Below the pieces are notes generated by a model. That model saw only the letters and a list, made by a program, of their open reading frames with translations, did not search any database and was not told the DNA's origin. From positions 1 to 15,293 of the forward strand of contig JOBE01000094.1 of NCBI GenBank assembly GCA_000717735.1: DNA of 15,293 nucleotides, in the 5' to 3' direction. Position 1 is the first letter of the stretch. The number at the start of each line of letters is the position of its first letter. Below are positions 1 through 8,200 of this stretch, in pieces. Both the position numbers and the translations under genes were made by a program. This DNA is from Streptomyces griseoluteus. Its GTDB lineage: Bacteria; Actinomycetota; Actinomycetes; Streptomycetales; Streptomycetaceae.

Positions 1-1
1 G

Positions 2-3000
2 GGCGCGATCGAGGGAATGAAGTGGAAGGCGGTCGCGGAGCTCGGGATCCTGGCCGGCCAGACCGGTCTGGCCATGGCCCTGATCCCGGTGACCGGTGGC
101 CTGTCGGCATTGCTTGGTGCCGGGGCGATCGCGTACACGAAAAAGCAACTCCTGAAGCTGATCACGGACGCGATGCAGGAGGCCGTCGGCCACATCGTCT
201 CGGTGATGACCGAGCCTGTCGTGGCCGCGCTGGAGAACATGGCCGCGGACCTGGTCGTCCAGGTGAGCATGGACGCGCTGGGCGTCCAGAACGGTGTGGA
301 CCTCGACCAGACGAAGCAGGCCGGCAAGGACGGCTTCGACGAAGGGGTGAAGGGCGCCAAGGAAGGCCTGAACCTCGCCTCCGCCGGAGGCGGCAGCGGT
401 GGCGGCGGCAAGGGCAAGGGCTTCCACATCGAGCACGACGAGCACGAGCAGGCCGGCACGAAACTGAACGGGGTGAGCGTCGGCATCCACGGCAAGACCG
501 CCGGGAAGCTCACCAAGGCCAAGGGGCACCAGGGCCGCAACAAGGGCCGCGACGACATTTCCGACGCCCTCGACCCGGTCATCGAGAAGGCCATGGGCGC
601 CCTGGTGAAGTCCGCCAAGACCATGGGCGACCACATCGGCGACACGCTCCCCAAGGCCGTCAAGCAGATATCCAAGGACCACAAGAACAACGACGACAAC
701 ATCCGCGACCGCCTCGCCCGCCAGCGCAAGGGCGGCCACGACGACGGCAAGGGCAAGGACGGCGCCGGCGGCAGGCCTGGCGGCAAGGGGCCCCGCACGG
801 ACGCGCACCACAAGCCAGACCCCCTCAAGGACAGCACGTCCGACCCGCGTGGCAAGAGCGTCGAGATGGGCAGGCGAACCTGCGAGGGCGACCCCGTCGA
901 CATCGCCTCCGGCGAGATGACACTGGAGCAGGTCGACCTGTCCCTGGCGGGCGTCCTGCCGCTGGCCCTGCGGCGCACCCACCTGTCGACCTATCGTTAC
1001 GGCCACTGGTTCGGGCCCAGTTGGGCCTCGACCCTCGACGAGCGGATCGAGGTCGCTCCTTCGGGGCAGGGCGCCTTCTGGGCCCGCGAGGACGGATCGG
1101 TCCTGTGGTTCCCCACGCTCCCCGTGCCCGGTGCGGCGGACCCGGTCCTTCCTGTGGAGGGTCCCCGATTGGCCCTCCGTCACGGCGGCCAGGACAACGC
1201 GGTGACCACGTACGTCGTCACCGACCCACGCACCGGGGTGACCCGCACCTTCACGGGCAGCCCGTACCACGAGTCATCGGCGTACTGGCTCACGGCGATC
1301 GAGGACCGCACGCACAACCGGATCACCCTCAGTCGGCGGGGCGACGGCACGCCCACCGCAGTGTCCCACTCCGGCGGATATCTGGCGATGCTCGCGTCTG
1401 AGGACGGCAGGCTGCGCGAGCTCGCCCTGCGCACGCCCGAGGGCTCGCAAACGGTGATGCGCTACGGCTACGACGAGCTGGGCCGGCTCACCGAGGTCGT
1501 CAACTCCTCGGATCTGCCGCTGCGTTTCACCTACGACCCGGACGGCCGCATCACCTCGTGGACCGACCGCAACGACTCCACGTTCCGGTACGTGTACGAC
1601 GCCGAGGGTCGTGTCTCCCGCACGATCGGCCCGGACGGCTACCTGTCGTCGACGTTCGCGTACGACGTCCACCCCACAACCGGCGACCGGATCACCCGCT
1701 TCACGGACTCCACCGGCGCGTCCAGGCTCTACGTCCTCAACAGCCATCTGCAGGTCCTGTCCGTGACGGACCAGCTGGGCAACACCGTCCGCCAGACATG
1801 GGACCGATACGACCGGCTGCTGACCCGCACCGACCCGGCCGGGCGGACCACCACGTACGCCCACGACGAGCACGGCAACCTGACCGGCGTCGCGCACCCG
1901 GACGGCACCTCGGCCGGGGTCGAGTACAACGAGCTGAACCAGGTCACGGTCGTCACCGGCCCGGACGGTTCCCACGGCCGAGAACTGGACCGAGCGGTAC
2001 GCCTACGACGAGGCCGGCAACCAGACGTACGCCTCCTGGCCCGGCGCGGGCACGGCCGAAGGCCCCCGGGAGTACTCCGGCTCCCGCATCGGCCGCGCCG
2101 GAGCGATTCGCTACGAGCACGACGCCCAGGGCCGCGTGGTGCTGCGGCAAAGGGCCCGCCTCTCGCGCAAGCCGGACACCTGGCGCTACGACTGGGACGC
2201 CGAGGACCGTCTGGTCTCGGTCACCACCCCGGACGGAACGCGCTGGCGGTACGTGTACGACGCGCTGGGCCGCCGCGTCGCCAAGCGGCGTCTCGCGGAC
2301 GACGGAGTCACGGTTCTCGAGGAGACGCTGTTCACCTGGGACGGCGACCTCCTCTGCGAGCAGACGACCCGGGCGCCGGGCGCGGCGGAGAGCGTCGTGC
2401 TCACCTGGGACCACGACGGGCCCACACCGGTCACCCAGGTCGAGCGCCGACTGCTGGACGACGAGGAGGTCGACCGCCGCTTCTTCGCGATCGTCACCGA
2501 CCTGGTCGGTACCCCCCGCGAGCTCGTCGACGAGTCCGGCGACGTCGCCTGGCACATCCGCGCCACCCTCTGGGGCACCACCACCTGGAACCGCGACGCG
2601 ACGGCATACACCCCGCTGCGCTTCCCCGGCCAGTACTTCGACCCCGAGTCCCAGCTCCACTACAACCGCCACCGCCACTACGACCCCGCCTCGGGCCGCT
2701 ACGTCTCCCCGGACCCCCTGGGCCTCGTACCGGCACCGAACGCCGTGGCGTACGTGGAGAACCCGACCCGGTGGATCGACCCGCTGGGGCTGGCGGGCTG
2801 CCCGCACCGGGGTGCGGACAGGCCCCGCCACAGTGTCGTACTCGGGCCGAACCGGCCGCCCACCTACGCGTCGAACGAGCTGGCCCGGTATCTCCGCAAC
2901 GACCCAAACGACCCGGATCACGACCCGGACCGGGAGCAGGATCCGGGGGCTCACACCTACAACGGCAATGACTACGCGTACGGCACGCCGCCGGACTGGA

Positions 3001-3404
3001 TGACCAATGTCGCCGCCGCGGTGGGCGACCGGGGAACGACCCTGTCCATCACCCTGGACGGAATGCCGAACAGCCGCGGGGAGGTGGGCAATTGGAACAC
3101 TCCGGAGACAATTGTGGAGGCTTTCCGGGAAGCGGCCGTGTTCGGCGGCCAGTTCGACATGAGGCATGAGGACAACTACCCTCCGGCCGGTGTGGGCGGA
3201 ACCGCGTGGGAGATGAGTCTCGTCGCCAGGGCCGTGCGGCAGTACGACGGGGATGCGGCCTGGGGGGAGCCGGACGAGGAGCGTCTCGGCCGCCCCTGGG
3301 AGGAGATCCACTGGTACTCGAACAATGAGAGGATCGAGGTCCCTAAGCCGGACATCCCGGAAATCAAGCCCGACCTTTCGAAGCTTCCGAAGCACATGAG
3401 GTGA
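2..3404 (+). pseudogene. RHS/YD-repeat polymorphic toxin, 5'-partial and frameshifted
   Basis: This is a secreted-type RHS toxin whose YD-repeat shell would enclose a C-terminal toxin. The frame is open from base 2, so the true start lies left of the window; the ATG at 17 is probably internal. In order the product shows: a hydrophobic/helical N-terminal segment; a Gly/Lys-rich linker (about residues 125-145 counted from base 17); a DUF6531-like entry at about residue 289 (CEGDPVDIASGEM); YD repeats such as YGYDELGRL and YVYDAEGRV; then the RHS core end (RYVSPDPLGL, WIDPLGLAG) and a toxin domain. Up to about 1967 the protein is in frame 2. From about 1980 the YD repeats continue in frame 3 (ENWTERYAYDEAGN) to the stop at 3404, so one base is extra or two are missing. 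Left unshifted, frame 2 runs as Arg/Pro-rich nonsense to 2971. A GTG at 2136 could start the distal part. A sequencing error cannot be excluded. Confidence 0.87.
2799..3404 (+). other. C-terminal toxin domain of the RHS protein (possibly polymorphic toxin type 27)
   Basis: This is the variable domain after the RHS core boundary WIDPLGLAGC, about 200 codons in frame 3. Visible blocks are HSVVLGPN, AHTYNGNDYA, WMTNVAAAV, LSITLDGMP, TAWEMSLVARAVR, an EEIHWYSNNE block and a Pro/Lys-rich tail. The pattern VLG.N...AHTYNG...DG.P...TAWEM...WY agrees with my memory of actinobacterial 'polymorphic toxin type 27' tails, but that name is not verified here. No catalytic residues can be assigned with confidence. 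The domain is uninterrupted although the gene upstream is frameshifted. Position and the adjacent small gene support a toxin role. Confidence 0.55.
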
Positions 3405-3414
3405 GAGCAGAGAG

Positions 3415-3789
3415 ATGACGGACGACGCCGACGCGCGGAGTGCCGCGGACATCGTGGCCGAGGAATGGCGGTTCCTCCTCGGCGGCGGTCACGACCTGGT
3501 CGACCCGGAGACCGTCCGCGCGGCTTACGCACAGCCGCGGTTGCGACAGCTCTTCCCCCTGGTCAGTCACGGGGTCATGTACTTCAGCGGCTGCACTGGA
3601 ATGCCCGCCGCCCATGTCGGCGGACAGGTCCAACCGCGTGGTACCGACGGACTCTTCCGGGTGCGCGGGACCAAGGGCTTGGGGACCCTCGGCAGGACGG
3701 AGACCCTGGAGGAGGCGTTCGCGTTGATCGTCGCCAACCTCCCGGAGGAGTGCGGCCCGGCCGTTCTCGGAGGCGCGGGTCGAGTCTGA
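3415..3789 (+). CDS. DUF6193-like small protein, probable immunity protein to the RHS toxin
   Basis: A 124-residue cytoplasmic protein without signal peptide or membrane segment. It begins 10 bases after the RHS stop, behind a purine-rich site (GCAGAGAG) just upstream of the ATG. The run AAYAQPRLRQLFPLVSHG, followed by FSGCTGMP, then LGRTETLEEAFALIVANLP and a GPAVLG end, matches what I recall of the C-terminal half of DUF6193 proteins from Streptomyces; those are longer (often over 200 residues), so this is a short form. Placement directly behind the toxin tail is the usual arrangement for an immunity gene, so I infer it neutralises that toxin. The DUF6193 likeness comes from sequence; the immunity role comes from position only. 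Confidence 0.65.
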   Translation: MTDDADARSAADIVAEEWRFLLGGGHDLVDPETVRAAYAQPRLRQLFPLVSHGVMYFSGCTGMPAAHVGGQVQPRGTDGLFRVRGTKGLGTLGRTETLEEAFALIVANLPEECGPAVLGGAGRV

Positions 3790-4226
3790 TGACGGGAGCG
3801 AGGTGACGCGGCACCACCATCGGCGGTGTTCGCCGTCCAGGATCAGTCGCGATCTGCTCGCGGAGCCGTGTCCACTCGGCCCCCGCAGGTGCCTGGGCGC
3901 GCCGCCCACCTTCTCTACGGTGCGCCGGCCTTGCCACGGGCACGATGTGTGGGGGTAGTTGACCGTGGCAGTCGTCGGCCGAATCAGGCTCGACCTGTGG
4001 GGCGTGGTCGCCGCCCACTCCTGGTGGGCAGCGACCAGCGCACCTTGATCAGGTCGAGGTGCGCTGGGCAGGCGCGGGCCCCCTGGACGCGGGGTCAGCA
4101 GCTCGGCAATGTGCACGGTCGCCGCCATCGCCACCATGTGTACTGCTTCGCGCGGGCGGGGGTGTGCTCGACGCGTGCTCGGACTCTGCGCTGCTTAGCG
4201 TTGTCTTCGTTCGAGAGCGGCACGCC
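3790..4226. other. Gene-free stretch between the immunity gene and the integrase remnant
   Basis: I see no supportable gene in these roughly 440 bases. Open frames on both strands have Arg/Pro-rich or patchy compositions without a recognisable domain. It is probably decayed mobile-element DNA, because it leads directly into a broken integrase end. No clear terminator follows the immunity gene. Confidence 0.5.
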
Positions 4227-4418
4227 ATGGTTACCTGGTGCACCCCGCTCGACCCCCAGGACGACCTCCGGCACACCGGACTCACGTGCTTCGCCGACGC
4301 CGGCGTCCAGGTACACGTCCTGCGCAAGATCACCGCCGCCGGTGCGGCGCTCTCCGTGCACCTGAGCGTGCTCCGCGACCTGCGGTCCCTGCCGAGCCCG
4401 ATCGTCGTCGCCCGCTGA
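4227..4418 (+). pseudogene. Tyrosine recombinase (integrase) C-terminal remnant
   Basis: The reading DLRHTGLTCFADAGVQVHVLRK is the box II region of phage-type and actinomycete integrases. It is followed directly by ITAAGAALSVHLSVLRDLRSLPSP and a stop, which resembles the usual C-terminal tail of Streptomyces tRNA-targeting integrases. The segment normally between these parts, carrying the GHGSLTTTQRYLHPD-type block with the nucleophilic tyrosine, is missing. The first His of the HxLRH motif is Asp here (DDLRH). No N-terminal part or box I lies upstream, so this is a dead remnant. It ends about 100 bases before the tRNA-Pro fragment in the orientation expected for an integrase gene abutting its own att site. 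Confidence 0.72.
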
Positions 4419-4433
4419 CGCGGTCAAGGGGGG

Positions 4434-4444
4434 TTGGTCCCCAA
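4434..4444 (+). repeat. Candidate arm-type integrase site, copy 1 (TTGGTCCCCAA)
   Basis: First of three copies of the 10-mer TGGTCCCCAA around the att core. It is in near-perfect tandem (11-base period) with copy 2. The role as an integrase arm site is inferred from repetition and position flanking the tRNA fragment. Confidence 0.4.
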
Positions 4445-4455
4445 CTGGTCCCCAA
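4445..4455 (+). repeat. Candidate arm-type integrase site, copy 2 (CTGGTCCCCAA)
   Basis: Second tandem copy, identical over 11 bases to copy 3 at 4656-4666 on the other side of the tRNA-Pro fragment. It also lies just past the stop of the integrase remnant. Confidence 0.4.
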
Positions 4456-4460
4456 GAATG

Positions 4461-4502
4461 ATCAAGGGGCCGTTTCAGATCTCTCTGAAACGGCCCCTTG
4501 AT
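4461..4502. terminator. Strong bidirectional hairpin terminator downstream of tRNA-Pro and integrase remnant
   Basis: A perfect 19-bp inverted repeat (4461-4479 with 4484-4502) around a TCTC loop, containing the block AAGGGGCCGTTTCAGA. Read on the minus strand it starts 16 bases past the tRNA 3' end, where a tRNA terminator is expected. Read on the plus strand it follows the integrase remnant. AAGG and CCTT at the base give only short T runs. Confidence 0.8.
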
Positions 4503-4518
4503 CTGCGACTCTTTCGAG

Positions 4519-4560
4519 TCGGGACGACAGGATTTGAACCTGCGACCCCTTGACCCCCAG
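4519..4560 (-). other. tRNA-Pro(GGG) 3' fragment: integration att core
   Basis: On the minus strand, 4560 down to 4519 reads as a tRNA from anticodon-loop position 32 (CTGGGGG, anticodon GGG) through the 3' side of the anticodon stem (TCAAG), the T arm (GTCGCAGGTTCAAATCCTG) and the acceptor strand CGTCCCG plus discriminator A. The 5' half (acceptor, D arm, 5' anticodon stem) is absent beyond 4560, so no functional tRNA can form. A break exactly at the anticodon loop with the T arm kept is typical of the duplicated core left by tyrosine-integrase elements that target tRNA genes. The intact tRNA-Pro(GGG) should lie at the far end of the element, outside this window. Confidence 0.85.
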
Positions 4561-4655
4561 ATGGCTGCGCCAGGCCCACAATCAGGACATATGGCGCTAT
4601 TTGAGGGCGGGAAACGTGTGCGAATGCGCGCGCCGTGCACCTGCGTGCAGCGGCA

Positions 4656-4666
4656 CTGGTCCCCAA
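4656..4666 (+). repeat. Candidate arm-type integrase site, copy 3 (CTGGTCCCCAA)
   Basis: Exact 11-base match to copy 2, about 95 bases to the right of the att core. With the following CCAG it forms a small inverted repeat (CTGGT/ACCAG). Function is inferred from placement on the opposite side of the core. Confidence 0.38.
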
Positions 4667-4981
4667 CCAGTCGTCACCCCAAGGCGCCACTCGGGAGGTT
4701 CGGACGGATCGGGCAGGCCGCGCACGCCCTGGGCTTTCAGCCCACTCCCTCAGCCGAGCCGGACCCCACTCCTCACAACTATGACGCTTCTCACTCCCAC
4801 GGGCGACCTGAAACCGTGATGCGACGGGTGGCACGGACCGGGCTGGTCATCGTGGTGGAGCCGTCCCGTCACTCGATGGCGGTAGACCACCGCAGGCGCG
4901 GGCACCCGGGTCGGGCCTGCGTGCAGTAGTCGCTATGCCGCTCCTTGCCGGGGATCGCCGACACAGATCAACTGACCACCC

Positions 4982-5003
4982 GCTAGAAGAGACACGCTCT
5001 AGC
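4982..5003. promoter_or_regulatory. Small inverted repeat, possible operator upstream of the ATPase gene
   Basis: GCTAGA and TCTAGC arms separated by 10 bases, about 240 bases upstream of the GTG at 5245. Such a short palindrome could occur by chance; no regulator gene lies beside it in the window. Confidence 0.2.
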
Positions 5004-5244
5004 AGTTGGGTCTGACAATCAGCAGGGGTAGCCGAAGAGTTTCCGCCGCGTTCAAGCCCATGGTGGAGAGGGGCTTACACGCTGGTCACCGAATGCGCTC
5101 GCCCCAACGCGGGCAACGGCCCGGGCGGGGACACCTCGGGGAGGCGGCCGGAGGTTGGCGGAATCACGAAGGTTGTTGATCGGAGAGGCCACGCCACGCC
5201 TGAGGATTGTCGCCTGTCATACGGCACACAGGGGGGAGACGAGC

Positions 5245-8200
5245 GTGGACCATGAGGCGCTCACGTCGGCGGTGCGCAGGCTTTTGGACGATCCGCGCGT
5301 GGATCCAGAGCTGGAGGTGTCCGGTACCGAGGAGGCAGCACAGGCAGTACGTCTCCTCGACCAGGGGCTGCGCGAAGGACCGGGGGTCTTCCGCAGGATG
5401 GCCGAAGGCGCTCAGCGGGGCGCTGAGACCCTATCGTCAGACCCGCTCCAGGTGCTCTCCGAGTTCGTACAGAACGCCAACGATGCGAGGGCCAGCCAGC
5501 TGCGTTTCCTCTGGCGTCCAGACGCGCTGCTGATCGCCCACGACGGCGTCAGCGTGCGGATGGCCGATGTCCTACTCCTCGGTATGCCCTGGCTCAGTGG
5601 CAAGACCGCCGACGCTCAGAGCACGGGGCGTTTCGGCATCGGGCTGTCAACGCTCAGGGCACTCGCAACGACCTGGGAAGTCCACTGCCATCCCTTCCAC
5701 GTACGGTTCGCCGATCTCGCCCTGGAACCAGTCGCTCCGCCGGAGCTACCAGAAGAGATCTCTGAACCCCAATGGACGGTCTTCCGTATCCCTCTGGAGT
5801 CGGACGCGCTGCCCGCCTCCGATCTCTTCGAATGGTTCGAGAGCTGGAGCGACGCCTCGTTGCTCTTCCTGTGGCACCTCAAACAACTCGAAGTCTCGGA
5901 TGGCGAGCGCACCACTGTACTGGCCCTGTCCTGGGAGGAAGCGGCACGAGACCGGGTCCCGGTCGGCGGCGCGGACACTGACGTGCTGGTGCGACACGCC
6001 ACTGCGAGTGACGGCGCGGTCTGGCGGGTGTACGAAGCACAGGTCCCGCCGCGCCCCGACTGGGAGCGCCACCACAAGGCCGTTGGGACTACGATGCCAG
6101 TCGCCGTAGCGCTCCCTTTGCAACCCCAGGGGCACGGCAGCGTCCACGCAGGCCTGCCCGTCGCACCACTGAACGCGGCTGCCCGAGTCCACGCGCAGTT
6201 CGACCCGGTCGCCAGCCGCGAGGGCTTCGCCGACAGTCGCCTGAACCAGCAGCTCATCCCCCTGGTCGCCGACCTATGGGAGGCCGCTGTCCGCGACGTA
6301 CTCGGACAGGTGGACCCGGCTGCCTGGCACCTCATCCCCCTACCCTCCACAGCCGGGGCCACCTCACCAGACCGGCTGCAGGACACGATGCGGGCAGCGC
6401 TCCATTCACGCGCCCGGCAGTCGCTCGCCTCGGAGCTCACCTTGCCGATCGCGGACGGCGGGCCCGCGGCACCCCTGTCCGAGTTCGCCGTTGAAGAGGC
6501 CGCCTTGTCGGGCGTGCTTGACGATGCGGACATCACCCGGCTGTCCGGCGCCCCGTACGCCTTTCCCGCTACCTCCCGCGACCGGGCCGGCCGGTGGCGT
6601 CGGGTGCTCGCGGACTGGCGCTCAGCGGGGGCGGCGGACCTGCGCCCAGAGCTCCGTGTCACAGATGCGCTCGGCCTCTTCGACGAGGCAGACCGTGATG
6701 TCACACGGATCATCCGGCTCGCCGCGGTCGCCCTGGAAGCCGGCCATGCCTACGCGTTGGCGCGCAAGCCGTGCGTGGTCACGACCGACGGACGTCCGCT
6801 GCGCCCATCAGCCGACCAGCGTGCGTTCGCGGAGGGAAGCGGCGAGACCACGGGAGTGCTGGACCACCTGGGTGTCGTGCTCGATCTGCACTCTGCTTAC
6901 TGGGAGGAGGACCAGTGGTCGAAGAGGGTGGTCGACTGGCTGCGGAGGCAGGGATGGCTGGTCCGGCGGGACGACACGGCTGCCGTGCTGAGGCTTGTCG
7001 CTCGGCTCGGTGAGTCAGGCGGATGCCTGCCCGATGCCGGAGAGACTGAGGAGATCGCTCGCCTTACGTCTCTGCAGCGGGCACTTGGTGAGGTACCGAA
7101 GAAGCTACGGGACGAACTCGGGCCGGACATCGGGCGGGCCATCCGGCTGAACGGCTTCATGTTCGATGACCAGGGCAACGAAAGTCCCGCCAGAGTGCAG
7201 GCCCGCGCCGCCTACCTCTCCTCGGCGCTCGAGAGTGCCGACGGAGATCGGTTCGCAGTGGCGGCCCGCAAGACACCCGGGCTCGTCTGGGTGCACCGCT
7301 CCTATGCGCGATCTTTGCTCTCCGCCGCGCAGAGCAACGGCCTGAGCAGGACGGCCTTCCTCAGACTGCTCGGCGTGGCGGACACGCCCCGGCTCACACC
7401 GGTACCACGCAGTCAGTACCACCACTCCTACTTCAAGCGGTACTCGGCGGACTCGCGCCTCGGCCTGGCACGTGACTGTATGTGGAGGAGCCCGGATCGC
7501 TGGCGCGCGATGAGCGAGAGGGGCGCCAACTTCACCTTGGATGACCTGATCAGCGCCGATCTCGTCGCCGTCGTGGCGAATATCGTGGCCGAGCGAAACG
7601 TGGAGGAGCGACGCCGACGCACGGCCGCGCTGCTGCGTACGCTTGCCGGTCCGGTCACCAGTCCCGACCAGGCGCGGGTTTCGATGGCATGGGCAGACCG
7701 CAAGTGGGTCGTGAAGGGCGAGACGTCGGCCATGTGGGTGTGGCGGCTGCGGGACACGGCCTGGCTGGAGGACGCCGACGGTGGCCTGCGTACACCGTCC
7801 GAACTCCAACTGCGCACCCCGGACGCCGAAGCCCTCTACGGGCACGACGACCCAGGCTATCTCCACTCCGCCATCCATCAAGCCCTGGCGACCCGAGTCG
7901 ACGTCCTCACGGCCCTCGGCGTCTCCGGCGATCCGGACGTCCCCCGACTCATGGAGCGGCTTCGCGAGCTCCGTGAACGTACTCAGGGGAACGCCGAGGT
8001 CGGCGACGGCCTCAGGGCCGAGGCCCTGCTCGTGTACCGGGCTCTGGCAAGACGCCTGACGGAACGCCCGGTCGACACCCCGCGCGCGGAGGTCGAGAAG
8101 CAGATCCGCTACGGGTTCATGGGGGAAGAACTCGTACTGACCGACCAAGGCTGGATGATGTCGGGCGCATGCTTCCGGGGTACCGCCGTCTTGCGCGGGT

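Larger units (their letters stand above)
4561..5244. other. Long non-coding stretch between att core and first cargo gene
   Basis: About 680 bases without a credible gene. Open frames here either read through the tRNA fragment or lack a start site and domain. It contains the third arm-like repeat (4656-4666) and a small inverted repeat, GCTAGA...TCTAGC, at 4982-5003 that could be an operator. The promoter of the first cargo gene must lie here, but I cannot assign -35 and -10 boxes with confidence. Confidence 0.55.

Noticed and set aside
1960..1985. Programmed ribosomal frameshift in the RHS gene
   Set aside because: No slippery heptamer or long homopolymer is visible at the junction, and RHS genes are not known to use one; mutation or sequencing error is simpler.
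1558..3003. Plus-strand open frame of 481 codons rich in Arg, Pro and Thr
   Set aside because: Out-of-frame shadow of the RHS gene with no domain content.
1953..3452. Minus-strand open frame of 499 codons opposite the RHS gene
   Set aside because: Antisense shadow with high-GC composition; the YD repeats and RHS core are clearly on the plus strand.
4561..4590. Possible D-arm piece (minus strand TGGCGCAGC) next to the tRNA fragment
   Set aside because: Nine bases match the start of a tRNA-Pro D arm, but the rest of the D arm, the 5' anticodon stem and the acceptor strand are missing; chance or a remnant too short to call.
4095..4640. Minus-strand open frame of 181 codons across the tRNA fragment and hairpin
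   Set aside because: It translates the tRNA fragment and the terminator and then the antisense of the integrase remnant; no independent support.
4498..4929. Plus-strand open frame of 143 codons containing RQDLNLRPLDPQ
   Set aside because: This peptide is the antisense reading of the tRNA-Pro T arm, a well-known false gene; the remainder has no domain.
5155..5244. Upstream TTG start adding 30 residues to the ATPase protein
   Set aside because: GTG 5245 has a strong GGGGGGAG site at good distance; the extra residues look non-conserved in character.
7105..8148. Minus-strand open frame of 347 codons inside the ATPase gene
   Set aside because: Antisense of a long coding gene in high-GC DNA; no ribosome site or recognisable domain.
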